Below, one piece after another: positions 40,076 through 47,800 of a stretch of 47,839 nucleotides of DNA (its first letter is position 1; each line of letters begins with the position of its first letter). The position numbers and the translations under genes are program-made. Source of the DNA: Hymenobacter sp. H14-R3 (lineage in GTDB: Bacteria; Bacteroidota; Bacteroidia; Cytophagales; Hymenobacteraceae); NCBI RefSeq assembly GCF_030063445.1, contig NZ_JASITD010000028.1, forward strand, positions 1 through 47,839, in the 5' to 3' direction. The notes below the pieces were generated by a model that saw only the letters and a list, made by a program, of their open reading frames with translations, was not told the DNA's origin and did no database searches.

Positions 40076-41215
40076 CTAGGCGGCGACTGCCGTAGTAGTG
40101 CCCTCTCGGTCGCTGATAGCTTTGCGCAGGTTGGCAATCGTATCCGCCGCGCCCGCCGCGGTCACCTTCAGAATGCCGCTTATCATCAGCGTCTTTTCCT
40201 TGCGGGTAATGAGCGGGTGTTGGATAAGGCCCATGATTTCATCACGCTGCTCTATGGTTGCGTACACCACGGCCGCCCCGCCGGCATCACGCAGCGGCTG
40301 CGCTTTGCCCGTGGTGACGCTGGCCACCTTCACGGGCACAGTGCCGGCGGTGGTTTTGAGCACGTTGGCCAGCGCTGCCTTGGGCGCCAGCTGCCCCACA
40401 CGGGCCTTCGCCGAGTCTTTGGCCTCCGTCAGGCATTGCTTCTGCTTGAAAGAGAGCTCGTTCCATAACTCCAGCACTTCTGCGTTGCTGCTGGCCTGCT
40501 CGAATGAATCGCGGTACTGGCTGATGATATCCTCATCGTCCTCGCTCACCACCTCCATCACTGGCTTGGTATCCTCCACTACCGCCGCACTAGTTTCCGG
40601 CTCCTGGGCCGGCTGCATCTCCAGTCCGATTTCCTCCTGCGTCACCAGGCCCGAAATGCTGAAGGCCCGCTTCAGCGCCATCGCTTCGGCCACCTTCACA
40701 ATCATGGCGCTAGGGTACTTTTTCCAGGTCGGATTGTTGCCAGCGCCGTACTCGGCAAAGGGGGCATAGAAGTAGGCCGGAATTGCCCGGTCCTTGCGGT
40801 AGACTAGGGCGTAGGCCCCGATGATGGCTCCGCGTGGGTTGCCGTAGGCGTGGTCTACCGTGCCATCAGCCAGTTTTTTAAGCGTGTCGTTGGCACACAC
40901 CGCATCCGATTGGATGCCGTTCATCTGCTTATCGCGGCTGGCAATCTTGAGGTAGCCATCGCGGCTGCTGAAAATGGTGGCTGCAAAATCGGCAGGGTTG
41001 CGGCCATGGGGCACGTACTTGATGCACCAGATTTCCTTTGCGAAGGGGTCAAGGCCATAGGTTTTGGCCAAGTGCAGCAGCAGCATGAACTCATCATCCG
41101 TCGCGCCCTTGGCTACGGTGTTTTTCATGAGCGCCAGCTGCTCAGGCGTGAAGCTGAGTTGCTCAGCCAGTTCGGTTTTGGTTTTCTTGGCGGGCGTTAA
41201 TTCGTTAGTTGCCAT
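40076..41215 (-). CDS. RecT/Bet family single-strand annealing protein
   Basis: 379 residues. DNA annealing recombinase of phage recombination. The Bet-type core is LMKNTVAKGATDDEFMLLLH, GLDPFAKEIWCIKYVPHG, FSSRDGYLKIASRD and SAMIVKVAEAMALKRAF. The C-terminal half is a less conserved acidic linker and helical region. The usual YqaJ or lambda exonuclease partner is not beside it. Confidence 0.92.
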   Translation of the reverse strand: MATNELTPAKKTKTELAEQLSFTPEQLALMKNTVAKGATDDEFMLLLHLAKTYGLDPFAKEIWCIKYVPHGRNPADFAATIFSSRDGYLKIASRDKQMNGIQSDAVCANDTLKKLADGTVDHAYGNPRGAIIGAYALVYRKDRAIPAYFYAPFAEYGAGNNPTWKKYPSAMIVKVAEAMALKRAFSISGLVTQEEIGLEMQPAQEPETSAAVVEDTKPVMEVVSEDDEDIISQYRDSFEQASSNAEVLELWNELSFKQKQCLTEAKDSAKARVGQLAPKAALANVLKTTAGTVPVKVASVTTGKAQPLRDAGGAAVVYATIEQRDEIMGLIQHPLITRKEKTLMISGILKVTAAGAADTIANLRKAISDREGTTTAVAA

Positions 41216-41255
41216 ATCGTTATGCAGTTAAGAAGTTGAAAAATGATAGGCAACA

Positions 41256-41561
41256 CTATTCGCTCTCGTTGGTCCAGGCGTAGGGGCGGCTGGGCACGCT
41301 GGCCTCGTGGGCCTCGGGCCCGGCATCGGTGCCCGAGCGCCACTGCTGGCCGATAAGGAAGAAGGTGATGGCCAGCACCAGCACCACTAGCAGGATGAAG
41401 AGCAGGCGCAGGGCCAGTAGTGCCAGGCGGGACGCGAGAACCGGCCGGCTCTCGGTTGTGGGTAGCTCGCGCGGCTGGTTGGCCGCGTGGCTGGCAGCAG
41501 TACCTAGGTACTGGTTGCGGCTGGTGAAGGCAAGGGGGCGGGGAGCAGGGCCGGTATGCAT
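41256..41561 (-). CDS. Small single-span membrane protein
   Basis: 101 residues. A polar N-terminus (MHTGPAPRPLAFTSRNQYLG) is followed by one long hydrophobic segment (ALRLLFILLVVLVLAITFFL) and a polar, Glu-rich end. Early location suggests an accessory or exclusion role; not recognised. Confidence 0.6.
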   Translation of the reverse strand: MHTGPAPRPLAFTSRNQYLGTAASHAANQPRELPTTESRPVLASRLALLALRLLFILLVVLVLAITFFLIGQQWRSGTDAGPEAHEASVPSRPYAWTNESE

Positions 41562-41603
41562 TACTTTTGGGGGATAGAAGGTTGAATGAGTGATTTCTGA
41601 GAG

Positions 41604-41632
41604 GCCCCGCAGTTACAGCTGCGGGGCTTTTT
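41604..41632 (+). terminator. Hairpin with T tract, plus-strand orientation
   Basis: GCCCCGCAG, loop TTACAG, CTGCGGGGC, TTTTT. The T tract is only on the plus strand, opposite to local genes; it may stop antisense transcription. Confidence 0.6.
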
Positions 41633-41634
41633 GC

Positions 41635-41802
41635 TTAGCGCTTCATCTGGGCTAGGCCTAGTGCCATCGCCTGCTCGTGGGCGTAGGCGGCGTGGGCCTG
41701 CATGCGGGCGGTTTCCGTTTCAGTGGTGGGGTTGAGCACGAACAGGCTCCAGGCTTCGAGCCAGAGGGCTTGCAGGCGGCGGGTTTCGGCGAAGCAGCTC
41801 AT
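41635..41802 (-). CDS. Small early protein of unknown function
   Basis: 55 residues from the ATG at 41802 (MSCFAETRRLQALWLEAWSL), helical. The start overlaps the stop of the next upstream small gene (TAATG), which supports it over the longer frame. Confidence 0.55.
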   Translation of the reverse strand: MSCFAETRRLQALWLEAWSLFVLNPTTETETARMQAHAAYAHEQAMALGLAQMKR

Positions 41803-41966
41803 TAGGAGCGGGGCTGCTGTGCCATGGCCATCAGGTCCTGGCGGGCGCGCCTCTTGGCGGCCTCGCTGCAATTTTTCATGCCCACGCTGGCCCCGATGTC
41901 GGGGGCAGTAGCGTAGTAGCCGGTGGCGGCATCGTGGCGAAACTGAATGATGAGGGCGTTTTTCAT
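41802..41966 (-). CDS. Small early protein, weakly HicB-like
   Basis: 54 residues: MKNALIIQFRHDAATGYYAT, APDIGASVGMKNCSEAAKRR and a helical end. The strand-strand-helix pattern with Y-Y-A-T-A-P-D resembles the N-terminus of HicB-type antitoxins, but no HicA toxin gene is adjacent. It overlaps both neighbours, consistent with a real operon gene. Confidence 0.55.
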   Translation of the reverse strand: MKNALIIQFRHDAATGYYATAPDIGASVGMKNCSEAAKRRARQDLMAMAQQPRS

Positions 41967-42337
41967 AGGGCAGGGTAAAGGGGCGCTTTGTACCAGTCGG
42001 GGAAGCAGCTTTCGCGTTTGGCTATCAGCTTTTCGAGGCGGGCAATGGCCTCTTGCTGGGCAGTGGGGTCGGTGAGGTAGCGGGCCATCCGCTTCTCCAG
42101 GGGGCGCAGGCTGCGGTGCTGGAGTAGCAGGCCCATCTGCTGGGCTACCTGCGCTGGCTTGCGGTAGAAGGCGCTGGCCCAGGCCCGCCGGTAGATGTTT
42201 TCCAAATCGGTGCGCCTAGCTTTATCACTATCAGCAAGTTGCGTGGCAGCACCAACCTTCGCAGCTGAAAAGGGCGTTTTCAGACACGTGTCGGAAGTAC
42301 TCACAGCTCCATTGCTTTTGGTCATCGCACGTGTCAT
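41963..42337 (-). CDS. Early protein of unknown function
   Basis: 124 residues from the ATG at 42337 (MTRAMTKSNGAVSTSDTCLK); a second ATG at 42325 is possible. The C-terminal half is helical and basic (LEKRMARYLTDPTAQQEAIA). It overlaps the next gene by four bases. Not recognised. Confidence 0.55.
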   Translation of the reverse strand: MTRAMTKSNGAVSTSDTCLKTPFSAAKVGAATQLADSDKARRTDLENIYRRAWASAFYRKPAQVAQQMGLLLQHRSLRPLEKRMARYLTDPTAQQEAIARLEKLIAKRESCFPDWYKAPLYPAL

Positions 42338-42418
42338 ACTTTTGGTAGTAATTAGGGGCAATTTTGAACTTTACCGGGTAACAGCTAGCTCGTACTTCTT
42401 AGGGAGTATGGCGCCAGG

Positions 42419-42652
42419 TTAGGCGGCCATGGGGCGGCGGCCCAGCAGGAAGTGCTGCACGGCGGGCTCGCCCACCCGGTAGTTCTTGCTGCCAGCGCAG
42501 CAGTAGGCGATATCTCCCTTGCGAATGAGGTCGTAGGCGCTGCGCTCGCTGATTTTGAGGCGGGTGGCTAACTCGGCCACCGTGTACACTTGCTGGGCAG
42601 CGTTGCTGGCCAGTTCGGTGCGGGTGCCGTCGGAATAGGTGGTGAGAAGCAT
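42419..42652 (-). CDS. Excisionase-like DNA-binding protein
   Basis: 77 residues. QVYTVAELATRLKISERSAY followed by DLIRKGDIAYCCAGSKNYRV is a MerR/excisionase-type winged helix (HTH_17), including the typical R-x-x-Y region. Xis proteins bend att DNA to direct excision. Being the second gene of the early minus-strand operon fits that role, though such proteins may also act as regulators. Confidence 0.75.
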   Translation of the reverse strand: MLLTTYSDGTRTELASNAAQQVYTVAELATRLKISERSAYDLIRKGDIAYCCAGSKNYRVGEPAVQHFLLGRRPMAA

Positions 42653-42709
42653 GATTACAAAGGAATAAATTTGTTTACAAAACAGTACAAGCGGGCTAAA
42701 AAAAGAGCC

Positions 42710-42916
42710 CTAGCCAATTGGGTTAGCGTCATGCTCCTTTTTCAGTTGCGTCAAGGTTGCCTCTACAAGTTCAGAGGCCAACTCTACAAGGGTAAGGCGT
42801 TCACCCTTAAGCATTCTGCGTGCTTGTTCAGCATACAAAGTGTTCTGGCCATCACGCGAAATTTCAACGCGGGTCTTGTAACTATCTGGGGCGGGGCTCA
42901 TAAGGGCTTCTAGCAT
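42710..42916 (-). CDS. First early gene, small protein of unknown function
   Basis: 68 residues beginning MLEALMSPAPDSYKTRVEIS. RVEISRDGQNTLYAEQARRM suggests a short strand then helices. It follows the early promoter opposite the repressor, a place often held by Cro-like or antirepressor proteins, but no HTH is clear. Confidence 0.55.
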   Translation of the reverse strand: MLEALMSPAPDSYKTRVEISRDGQNTLYAEQARRMLKGERLTLVELASELVEATLTQLKKEHDANPIG

Positions 42917-42947
42917 GGCTTGGCAGGTTTTGGTATGTTTTGTAATA

Positions 42948-42978
42948 CAATAGTACGAACCAAAACAGTAAATACAAA
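42948..42978 (-). promoter_or_regulatory. Early promoter and operator region
   Basis: On the minus strand TTTG (42975-42978) and TACTATTG (42948-42955; one mismatch to TAnnTTTG), spacer 19 nt. Nearby palindromes TTGTAATACAA and an inverted GTTTTGGT/ACCAAAAC pair are candidate repressor sites. CAAAACAGTA occurs here (42961-42970) and before the excisionase-like gene (42678-42687). Confidence 0.65.
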
Positions 42979-43035
42979 TAATATTCAGACCAAAGTCTTA
43001 CTTTTTGTTCCGGTAAGTATTTCTTTGTTCTGTCA

Positions 43036-43752
43036 ATGTACAAGCACATGAAATCAGACCATTCTAATCAAGCCCAGCGCCTGGCATATTTGCGACGCCA
43101 GTCAGGCATGACGCTACGTGAGGTGGGCGACAAAATAGGATTGAGCCACTCTCGTATAGATGCCTATGAGTCAGAGCCGAACATTCGCATTAAAATGGAT
43201 AAGCTACGCTTGCTTGCTGATTTATTCGAAACGACAATTGAGTACATAGAAACCGGGGTTGAACGGAAAATGCACTTGGTTTCCGAGACTCAGGATGTTT
43301 CGTCTGTTATTGCAAGCCAGCTGGCAGACGATACAGAGGAGTACGAAACCTTACCTTTCGTACCATTCTCAGCATATGGCACCTTCGGTGAAAGCTGCCA
43401 TGACCCACACTATGGAGACTACTCTACCTATAAGATATTACGCCGCCCGGGCGTAGATTATCGAGGTGCCGTAGTGGTAGAAGTGCGTGGCAATTCTATG
43501 GCACCACGTTACCCAGACCAGTCCTGCCACGTAGTGCGGCCCGTTTCAAATGGCGACTGGCAGTATGCAATGGGTGTGCACTGCGTCAGCCTACGTAACC
43601 CCATGTTCGTTATTAAACGCATCGTATCCAATACGAATGGCATGATACGGCTCAGGTCAGACGCCAACGGGGAAGAAATAGAGATAGAACTAGGAGATAT
43701 AAACTGCATGTGGAAAGTAGGCGAAAAAGTTTACGAGCCTGCTGAGGATTAG
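43036..43752 (+). CDS. CI-like repressor with S24 peptidase domain
   Basis: 238 residues (an ATG at 43048 is an alternative start). The N-terminal HTH (LRRQSGMTLREVGDKIGLSH, SRIDAYESE) is XRE-like. The C-terminal domain has PFVPFSAYGTFGE and the S24 Ser/Lys dyad, Ser154 in EVRGNSMAPRYPD and Lys194 in MFVIKRIVS, so RecA-stimulated self-cleavage is plausible. It is divergent from the early operon and more AT-rich than other phage genes. Confidence 0.9.
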   Translation: MYKHMKSDHSNQAQRLAYLRRQSGMTLREVGDKIGLSHSRIDAYESEPNIRIKMDKLRLLADLFETTIEYIETGVERKMHLVSETQDVSSVIASQLADDTEEYETLPFVPFSAYGTFGESCHDPHYGDYSTYKILRRPGVDYRGAVVVEVRGNSMAPRYPDQSCHVVRPVSNGDWQYAMGVHCVSLRNPMFVIKRIVSNTNGMIRLRSDANGEEIEIELGDINCMWKVGEKVYEPAED

Positions 43753-43754
43753 CC

Positions 43755-45119
43755 ATGCCAGTTCGCTTCTACCTGCACAGCTACGTCAACGCCGACGGTA
43801 GCCGGCCCATCTATACCGATGTCCGCTGGGGACGGACCGAGGCGCACCAGACCGAAGCGCTGGCCCGGCTGCGCACCGGCACCGGGCAAAGCTGCCAGCC
43901 TAAAAACTTCACTGATAAGGGCCGGGTAAGCAGCGCCGAAAAGGGCTACGCGGCCATCAACCGCGCCCTGGTCAAGCTGGAAGGCGAGGCCGGCACCCAC
44001 ATCAACCGCGCCGAGCTGGACGGCGTGCACCTGACGCCCGCCGCCCTGCTGGCCCTGCTCAAGCCCCGGGCTGCCGCCCGCAAGCAAGCCAAAGCGGCTG
44101 CGCTCTCTACCTCGGCCGAAGCGCTCCCCGCCGCGGTCCCCACCCTGCTCAGCCTCTACGCCGACTGGCAGCAGGCCTACGCCGGCCGCCGCGCCAAGAA
44201 AACCCTTGACGGGCCGGCCGGCCTTATCGACCAGCTGGAGCGCTGGCGCGCCGGCACCCGGCCGGATGAGCTGCAACCCGATGCCACCGGCCGCTGCAAG
44301 CTTTTCGAGCAATTCTGCCAGTACTGTTTGACCGAAGCCAAAAACCGCAAGGGCGAAACCGGGCTGCTTAATAATACGCTCTCCTCCTACGTGAAGCGCC
44401 TGAGCAAGCTGCTCAAGTTCGGTAAGTATGACACCGACTGGCTGGAAGATGATTTCAGCGAGGAAGTGGAGCGCGAGCCCCTCACCTTCGCCGAAGTCGA
44501 GCAGCTCTACGCCCACCCGGTGTTCGACGCGCGCGAAGGCACCGGCACCCGGGCCACCAGCCGGGCCGGCATCCGGGACGTGTTCGTATTTATCTGCCGT
44601 ACCGGCCCCCGTTACAGCTCGGTACAGGAGCTCGGAGCCGACGCGCTAACTTGGGAGTGGGACAGCGCAGCGCAGGCCGACGCGCCCGTGCTGGAGTATT
44701 ACCACTACAAGAACCGGCGCAAAAAAACCAAGCTGCGCGTACCGCTCGACCCCGTGGCCCTGGAGATATGGGCTCGCTATGGTGGCCAGCTACCCGTGCC
44801 CAGCCTGGGCAAGTTCAACGAAGAAATCAAACTACTCTGCCGTGAAGCCGGTCTCACGCGCATCATTAAGGAACTGCGCGGCTCGGGTGCCACGCGCCAG
44901 GAAGTGCGATTACCCCTGTGGCAAACCGTGTCGGCCCACATCGGCCGCTACACCTTCATCACCACCCAGCACGAGGGCGGGGCCGACCTGGTAAGCATTC
45001 AGGATACCGTGGGCCACGCCGACATCAACACCACGCGTAAGTACACCAAGAGCCGGGAAAAGGAACGGCTCACTACTACGCGGGAAGCCTTCGCCCGCCA
45101 GCGCCAGCGGGCACAGTAG
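43755..45119 (+). CDS. int: Tyrosine-type phage integrase
   Basis: 454 residues. The enzyme recombines attP with tRNA-Asn attB. An N-terminal arm-binding region and a SAM-like core-binding domain (about residues 130-240) precede the catalytic domain: Arg286 (RTGPRYSSV), His395 and Arg398 (SAHIGRYTF), His421 (VGHADINTTRKYT) and nucleophile Tyr430. The active site matches the family except Pro instead of Leu before Arg286. It starts 2 nt after the repressor stop, and the att site is 145 nt downstream. Confidence 0.95.
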   Translation: MPVRFYLHSYVNADGSRPIYTDVRWGRTEAHQTEALARLRTGTGQSCQPKNFTDKGRVSSAEKGYAAINRALVKLEGEAGTHINRAELDGVHLTPAALLALLKPRAAARKQAKAAALSTSAEALPAAVPTLLSLYADWQQAYAGRRAKKTLDGPAGLIDQLERWRAGTRPDELQPDATGRCKLFEQFCQYCLTEAKNRKGETGLLNNTLSSYVKRLSKLLKFGKYDTDWLEDDFSEEVEREPLTFAEVEQLYAHPVFDAREGTGTRATSRAGIRDVFVFICRTGPRYSSVQELGADALTWEWDSAAQADAPVLEYYHYKNRRKKTKLRVPLDPVALEIWARYGGQLPVPSLGKFNEEIKLLCREAGLTRIIKELRGSGATRQEVRLPLWQTVSAHIGRYTFITTQHEGGADLVSIQDTVGHADINTTRKYTKSREKERLTTTREAFARQRQRAQ

Positions 45120-45162
45120 GGCCGCCTGTGCCCTGCAACTGTGCCCCTCCTGGCGTAAATCG

Positions 45163-45256
45163 GTGCCGAATCGTGCCGAAATCTGCTAGGTATTTGGCAG
45201 GTCAGTTAGCAGGGATTAGCATATACTAGCAGGAAGTAGCACAGACTAGAAATTAC
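45163..45256. repeat. Periodic repeats between int and attR (putative arm-type sites)
   Basis: GTGCCGAA at 45163-45170 and 45173-45180, then five 10-bp units at 45207-45256: TAGCAGGGAT, TAGCATATAC, TAGCAGGAAG, TAGCACAGAC, TAGAAATTAC. The first two and next two units make a 20-bp tandem repeat with 16 matches. They are one helical turn apart and end 9 bp before the attR core. Confidence 0.65.
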
Positions 45257-45264
45257 CCTGAGTT

Positions 45265-45278
45265 CAGGAGGGAGCGCT
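45265..45278. repeat. attR core
   Basis: CAGGAGGGAGCGCT, identical to 5530-5543. It is the displaced 3' end of the host tRNA-Asn, followed by the host terminator. Confidence 0.9.
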
Positions 45279-45287
45279 TTACTACAG

Positions 45288-45325
45288 AAAGCCTTTGTAA
45301 ATCATTGATTTGCAAGGGCTTTTTC
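45288..45325 (+). terminator. Displaced host terminator of tRNA-Asn
   Basis: AAAGCCTTTGTAAATCA, short loop, ATTTGCAAGGGCTTTTT. It is behind attR and so no longer linked to the tRNA. Confidence 0.8.
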
Positions 45326-45601
45326 GTTGGGTTTTGTTTCCGGTGCGTAGCCGGCTGTTGCGCGCCTTGGTGCTGGCTGAGCGCCTGATTCTGCGGGGCG
45401 GTTGATTGGCTGTTGCTATCGTTTTGCAGTCGTTAAGGCCAGCCCTGAAGCGGGTTTAAGTGGGTGTGCCGAGCAGGCTGCCAACTCTTTGCTAGCTGCC
45501 CGCCGCTAGTAATGACTGGCGCTAACGACGAGCGGACAGCCGGCGAAAAGCCGGCAGCCCGCCCTGGGGGCACCCGATGAGCAGACGGTCAGCTTTAGCA
45601 G
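45326..45601. other. Non-coding stretch between attR and the symporter terminator
   Basis: No ORF with coding character, RNA gene or promoter was recognised in these 276 bases. Confidence 0.5.
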
Positions 45602-45663
45602 CTTCTTCCTAACGCAAAAGGACCGCCTGGCTAGCCAGGCGGTCCTTTTGCGTTAGGAAGAAG
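45602..45663. terminator. 62-bp perfect palindrome after the symporter gene
   Basis: Each half is 31 bases; the centre is CTAG and the arms contain CGCAAAAGGACCGCC. No mismatch over the whole length. It lies 14 bp from the symporter stop and can end transcription in both directions. Confidence 0.8.
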
Positions 45664-45676
45664 ATAAGCGGAAAGC

Positions 45677-47359
45677 CTACCAGAATACCGAGTACAGCGC
45701 CACCACGATGCCCACAATGAGCACGGCCCCGGCCGTAAACGTGGGATTGGGCTTGAACATCGACGAGTCGATTTCGAGGCCGTTGGTTTTCACGCCGCGG
45801 GCGTTTTCGATGAGGCTGATGATGACCATGCCCAGGATGCAGAACACGAACACGAAGCCCATGCGGTCGAGAAACGGAATCTCGTACACGCCATTGACGG
45901 GTACCGAGAAGCCGAAGGGCGACAGCCACGAGAGGTTGGCCATGCCAGGCAAAAACTTGAGCAGCACCGACAGCAGGAAGCCGCCAATAGTGGCAAACAG
46001 GGCCGCGCTCGACGTGGCTTTTTTCCAGAAAAAGCCCAGGATGAACATGGCAAAAATGCCCGGCGATACGAAGCCCGTGTACTCCTGAATGTAGGTGAAG
46101 CCGCCCTTTTTGTCGATGCCCAGGTGCGGGGCAATGAGAATGCCCAGCAGCATGGCCACCACCACGGCAATTTTGCCGGTGGTTACCAGCGTCTTTTCCG
46201 AGGCGTTGGGGTTGATGGCCTTCTTGTAGATGTCGAGCGTGAAGATGGTGGCAATCGAGTTGGCCTTGCCGGCCAGCGACGCCACCACGGCCGCCGTGAG
46301 GGCCGCAAACGAGAGGCCTTTGAGGCCCACGGGCAGGATGTTGAGCAGCACCGGGTAGGCGCGGTCGGGGTTGAGCTCGCCGTTCTGCATGAATTCGCCG
46401 CTGCCAAACACGTTTTGCTTGTAGAGGATGAAGGCCGCAATACCCGGCAGCACCACGATAATGGGCATCAGGAGCTTGAGCACGGCCGCAAACAAGAGGC
46501 CGCTGCGGGCGGTGGGCAGGTCGGCCCCCAGGGCGCGCTGCGTAATGTACTGGTTGCAGCCCCAGTAGTTGAGGTTCACAATCCAGAGGCCGCCCAGCAG
46601 CACGGTGAGGCCCGGCAAGTCGATGTAGCTGGGGTTATCCGGCTTCAAAATCATGTGGAAGTGGTCGTTGGCCTGGTGGTACATGATGCTCAGGCCGTTG
46701 AACACCCCGCTGGTGCCGTAGTGCTCCGATACCAGGTTGATAGCCAGGTAGGTAGTAGCCAGGCCGCCCAGGATGAGGAAGAACACCTGAATAACGTCCG
46801 TAAAGCCAATCACCTTCATGCCGCCCAGCGTGATGATGACGGCGGCAATGGCCAGCCCGTACATGCAGAAGGTGAGGTTGAGGCCCGACACGCTGCTGGC
46901 CGCAATGGCCCCGAGGTAGAGAATGGACGTGAGGTTGACGATAACGTAGAGCAGCAGCCAGAACACGGCCATAATCATGGCCACCGTGCCGTTGTAGCGC
47001 TGGTGTAGGAACTGCGGCATCGTGAAGATGCGGTTCTTGAGGTACACCGGAATGAAGAATACGGCCACGATAACCAGCGTGACGGCGGCCATCCATTCGT
47101 AGGCCGCAATGGCCAGGCCCATCTTAAAGCCCGAGCCCGACATGGCCACGAACTGCTCGGCCGAGATGTTGCTGGCAATCAGCGACGAGCCGATGGCCCA
47201 CCATGTGAGCGAGCCCTCGGCCAGAAAGTAGTCTTTGGAGTCGCCCTCCAGGGTGCCGTCGTGGCCCGTCTTGCGGTTATAAATCCAGATGCCATACCCG
47301 GCAACTATCAGAAAATAAACGAAAAAGACGATGTAGTCTAATGTAGCCAGCTTGTGCAT
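45677..47359 (-). CDS. Sodium:solute symporter (SSS family, SGLT-like)
   Basis: 560 residues with about 14 membrane segments; the first is YIVFFVYFLIVAGYGIWIY. SSS signatures are FLAEGSLTWWAIGSSLIASN, SAEQFVAMSGSGF, NLNYWGCNQYITQRALGA and LSFAALTAAVVASLAGKANS, which resemble vSGLT and sugar (glucose/galactose) transporters and include the conserved Na+-site region. Substrate is not determinable from sequence; the W-x-x-N-Q-Y element points to sugars. Confidence 0.9.
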   Translation of the reverse strand: MHKLATLDYIVFFVYFLIVAGYGIWIYNRKTGHDGTLEGDSKDYFLAEGSLTWWAIGSSLIASNISAEQFVAMSGSGFKMGLAIAAYEWMAAVTLVIVAVFFIPVYLKNRIFTMPQFLHQRYNGTVAMIMAVFWLLLYVIVNLTSILYLGAIAASSVSGLNLTFCMYGLAIAAVIITLGGMKVIGFTDVIQVFFLILGGLATTYLAINLVSEHYGTSGVFNGLSIMYHQANDHFHMILKPDNPSYIDLPGLTVLLGGLWIVNLNYWGCNQYITQRALGADLPTARSGLLFAAVLKLLMPIIVVLPGIAAFILYKQNVFGSGEFMQNGELNPDRAYPVLLNILPVGLKGLSFAALTAAVVASLAGKANSIATIFTLDIYKKAINPNASEKTLVTTGKIAVVVAMLLGILIAPHLGIDKKGGFTYIQEYTGFVSPGIFAMFILGFFWKKATSSAALFATIGGFLLSVLLKFLPGMANLSWLSPFGFSVPVNGVYEIPFLDRMGFVFVFCILGMVIISLIENARGVKTNGLEIDSSMFKPNPTFTAGAVLIVGIVVALYSVFW

Positions 47360-47574
47360 AGGGCGGGAAAAACGAATGGAAAACGAAAGTAGGGTAAATA
47401 TCCGCTAGCTAACCTACGCAAACGATTGTGTTGGTAAAAACCTGCGTAATCTGGTAAGAACCGGCGCCTCTAGAGTGCCACGCGCCACCAGTCGATAGCC
47501 CCTTGCCCTTGGCTGGCCGGCACCCGGGCCCCAGGCAGAAAAGGCCCGTTTTGGTGCTTGTTCACTCATCGCTG

Positions 47575-47736
47575 CTTTGGCAAGTTGCAGCGCCCTCCCT
47601 TGCTGATGTTTTCACCGCAGAAGCGTCGCAGAGTGCGTCGCAGAAGAACGACCTCTGCGACGCTTCTACGTTTCTTCTGCGGTGAAAACATCAGCAAGGG
47701 AGGGCGCTGCAAGCAGCGGGCTGCAACTTGCCAAAG
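47575..47736. repeat. 162-bp fold-back element (MITE-like)
   Basis: Outer inverted repeats CTTTGGCAAGTTGCAGC and GCTGCAACTTGCCAAAG bound long inner arms (GCGCCCTCCCTTGCTGATG and its complement, plus CACCGCAGAAG). The loop region repeats GCGTCGCAGA. The right arm has an additional 14-bp duplication. No transposase is inside. The 215 bases between it and the symporter gene hold nothing else recognised. Confidence 0.65.
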
Positions 47737-47800
47737 TAGAGGTGCCTGCTCAGGCTGCGAATACAGGATTAGTTCGTATAAATTATTGATTATCAACGAT

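Larger units (their letters stand above)
5530..45278. mobile_element. Complete siphovirus-like prophage in tRNA-Asn
   Basis: About 39.7 kb bounded by a 14-bp direct repeat (CAGGAGGGAGCGCT at 5530-5543 and 45265-45278). It has integrase, repressor, early recombination and replication genes, terminase, portal, protease, capsid, tape measure, tail, fiber and lysis genes. No essential gene is clearly broken; one tail gene needs a -1 frameshift. The non-contractile tail is inferred from the tape measure plus the absence of a recognised sheath gene. Confidence 0.93.

Noticed and set aside
39937..40137. Longer N-terminus for the ParB-like protein
   Set aside because: It would run through the tRNA-like gene and hairpin; the ATG at 39936 has AAAGGT in front and a natural start.
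41604..41632. Terminator for the early minus-strand operon
   Set aside because: The T tract is only on the plus strand, so it cannot be a normal minus-strand terminator.
45163..45256. CRISPR array
   Set aside because: Units are 10 bp without spacers; next to an integrase they fit protein-binding sites.
47566..47796. Minus-strand ORF across the fold-back element
   Set aside because: It is a product of the inverted repeat and has no recognisable protein character.
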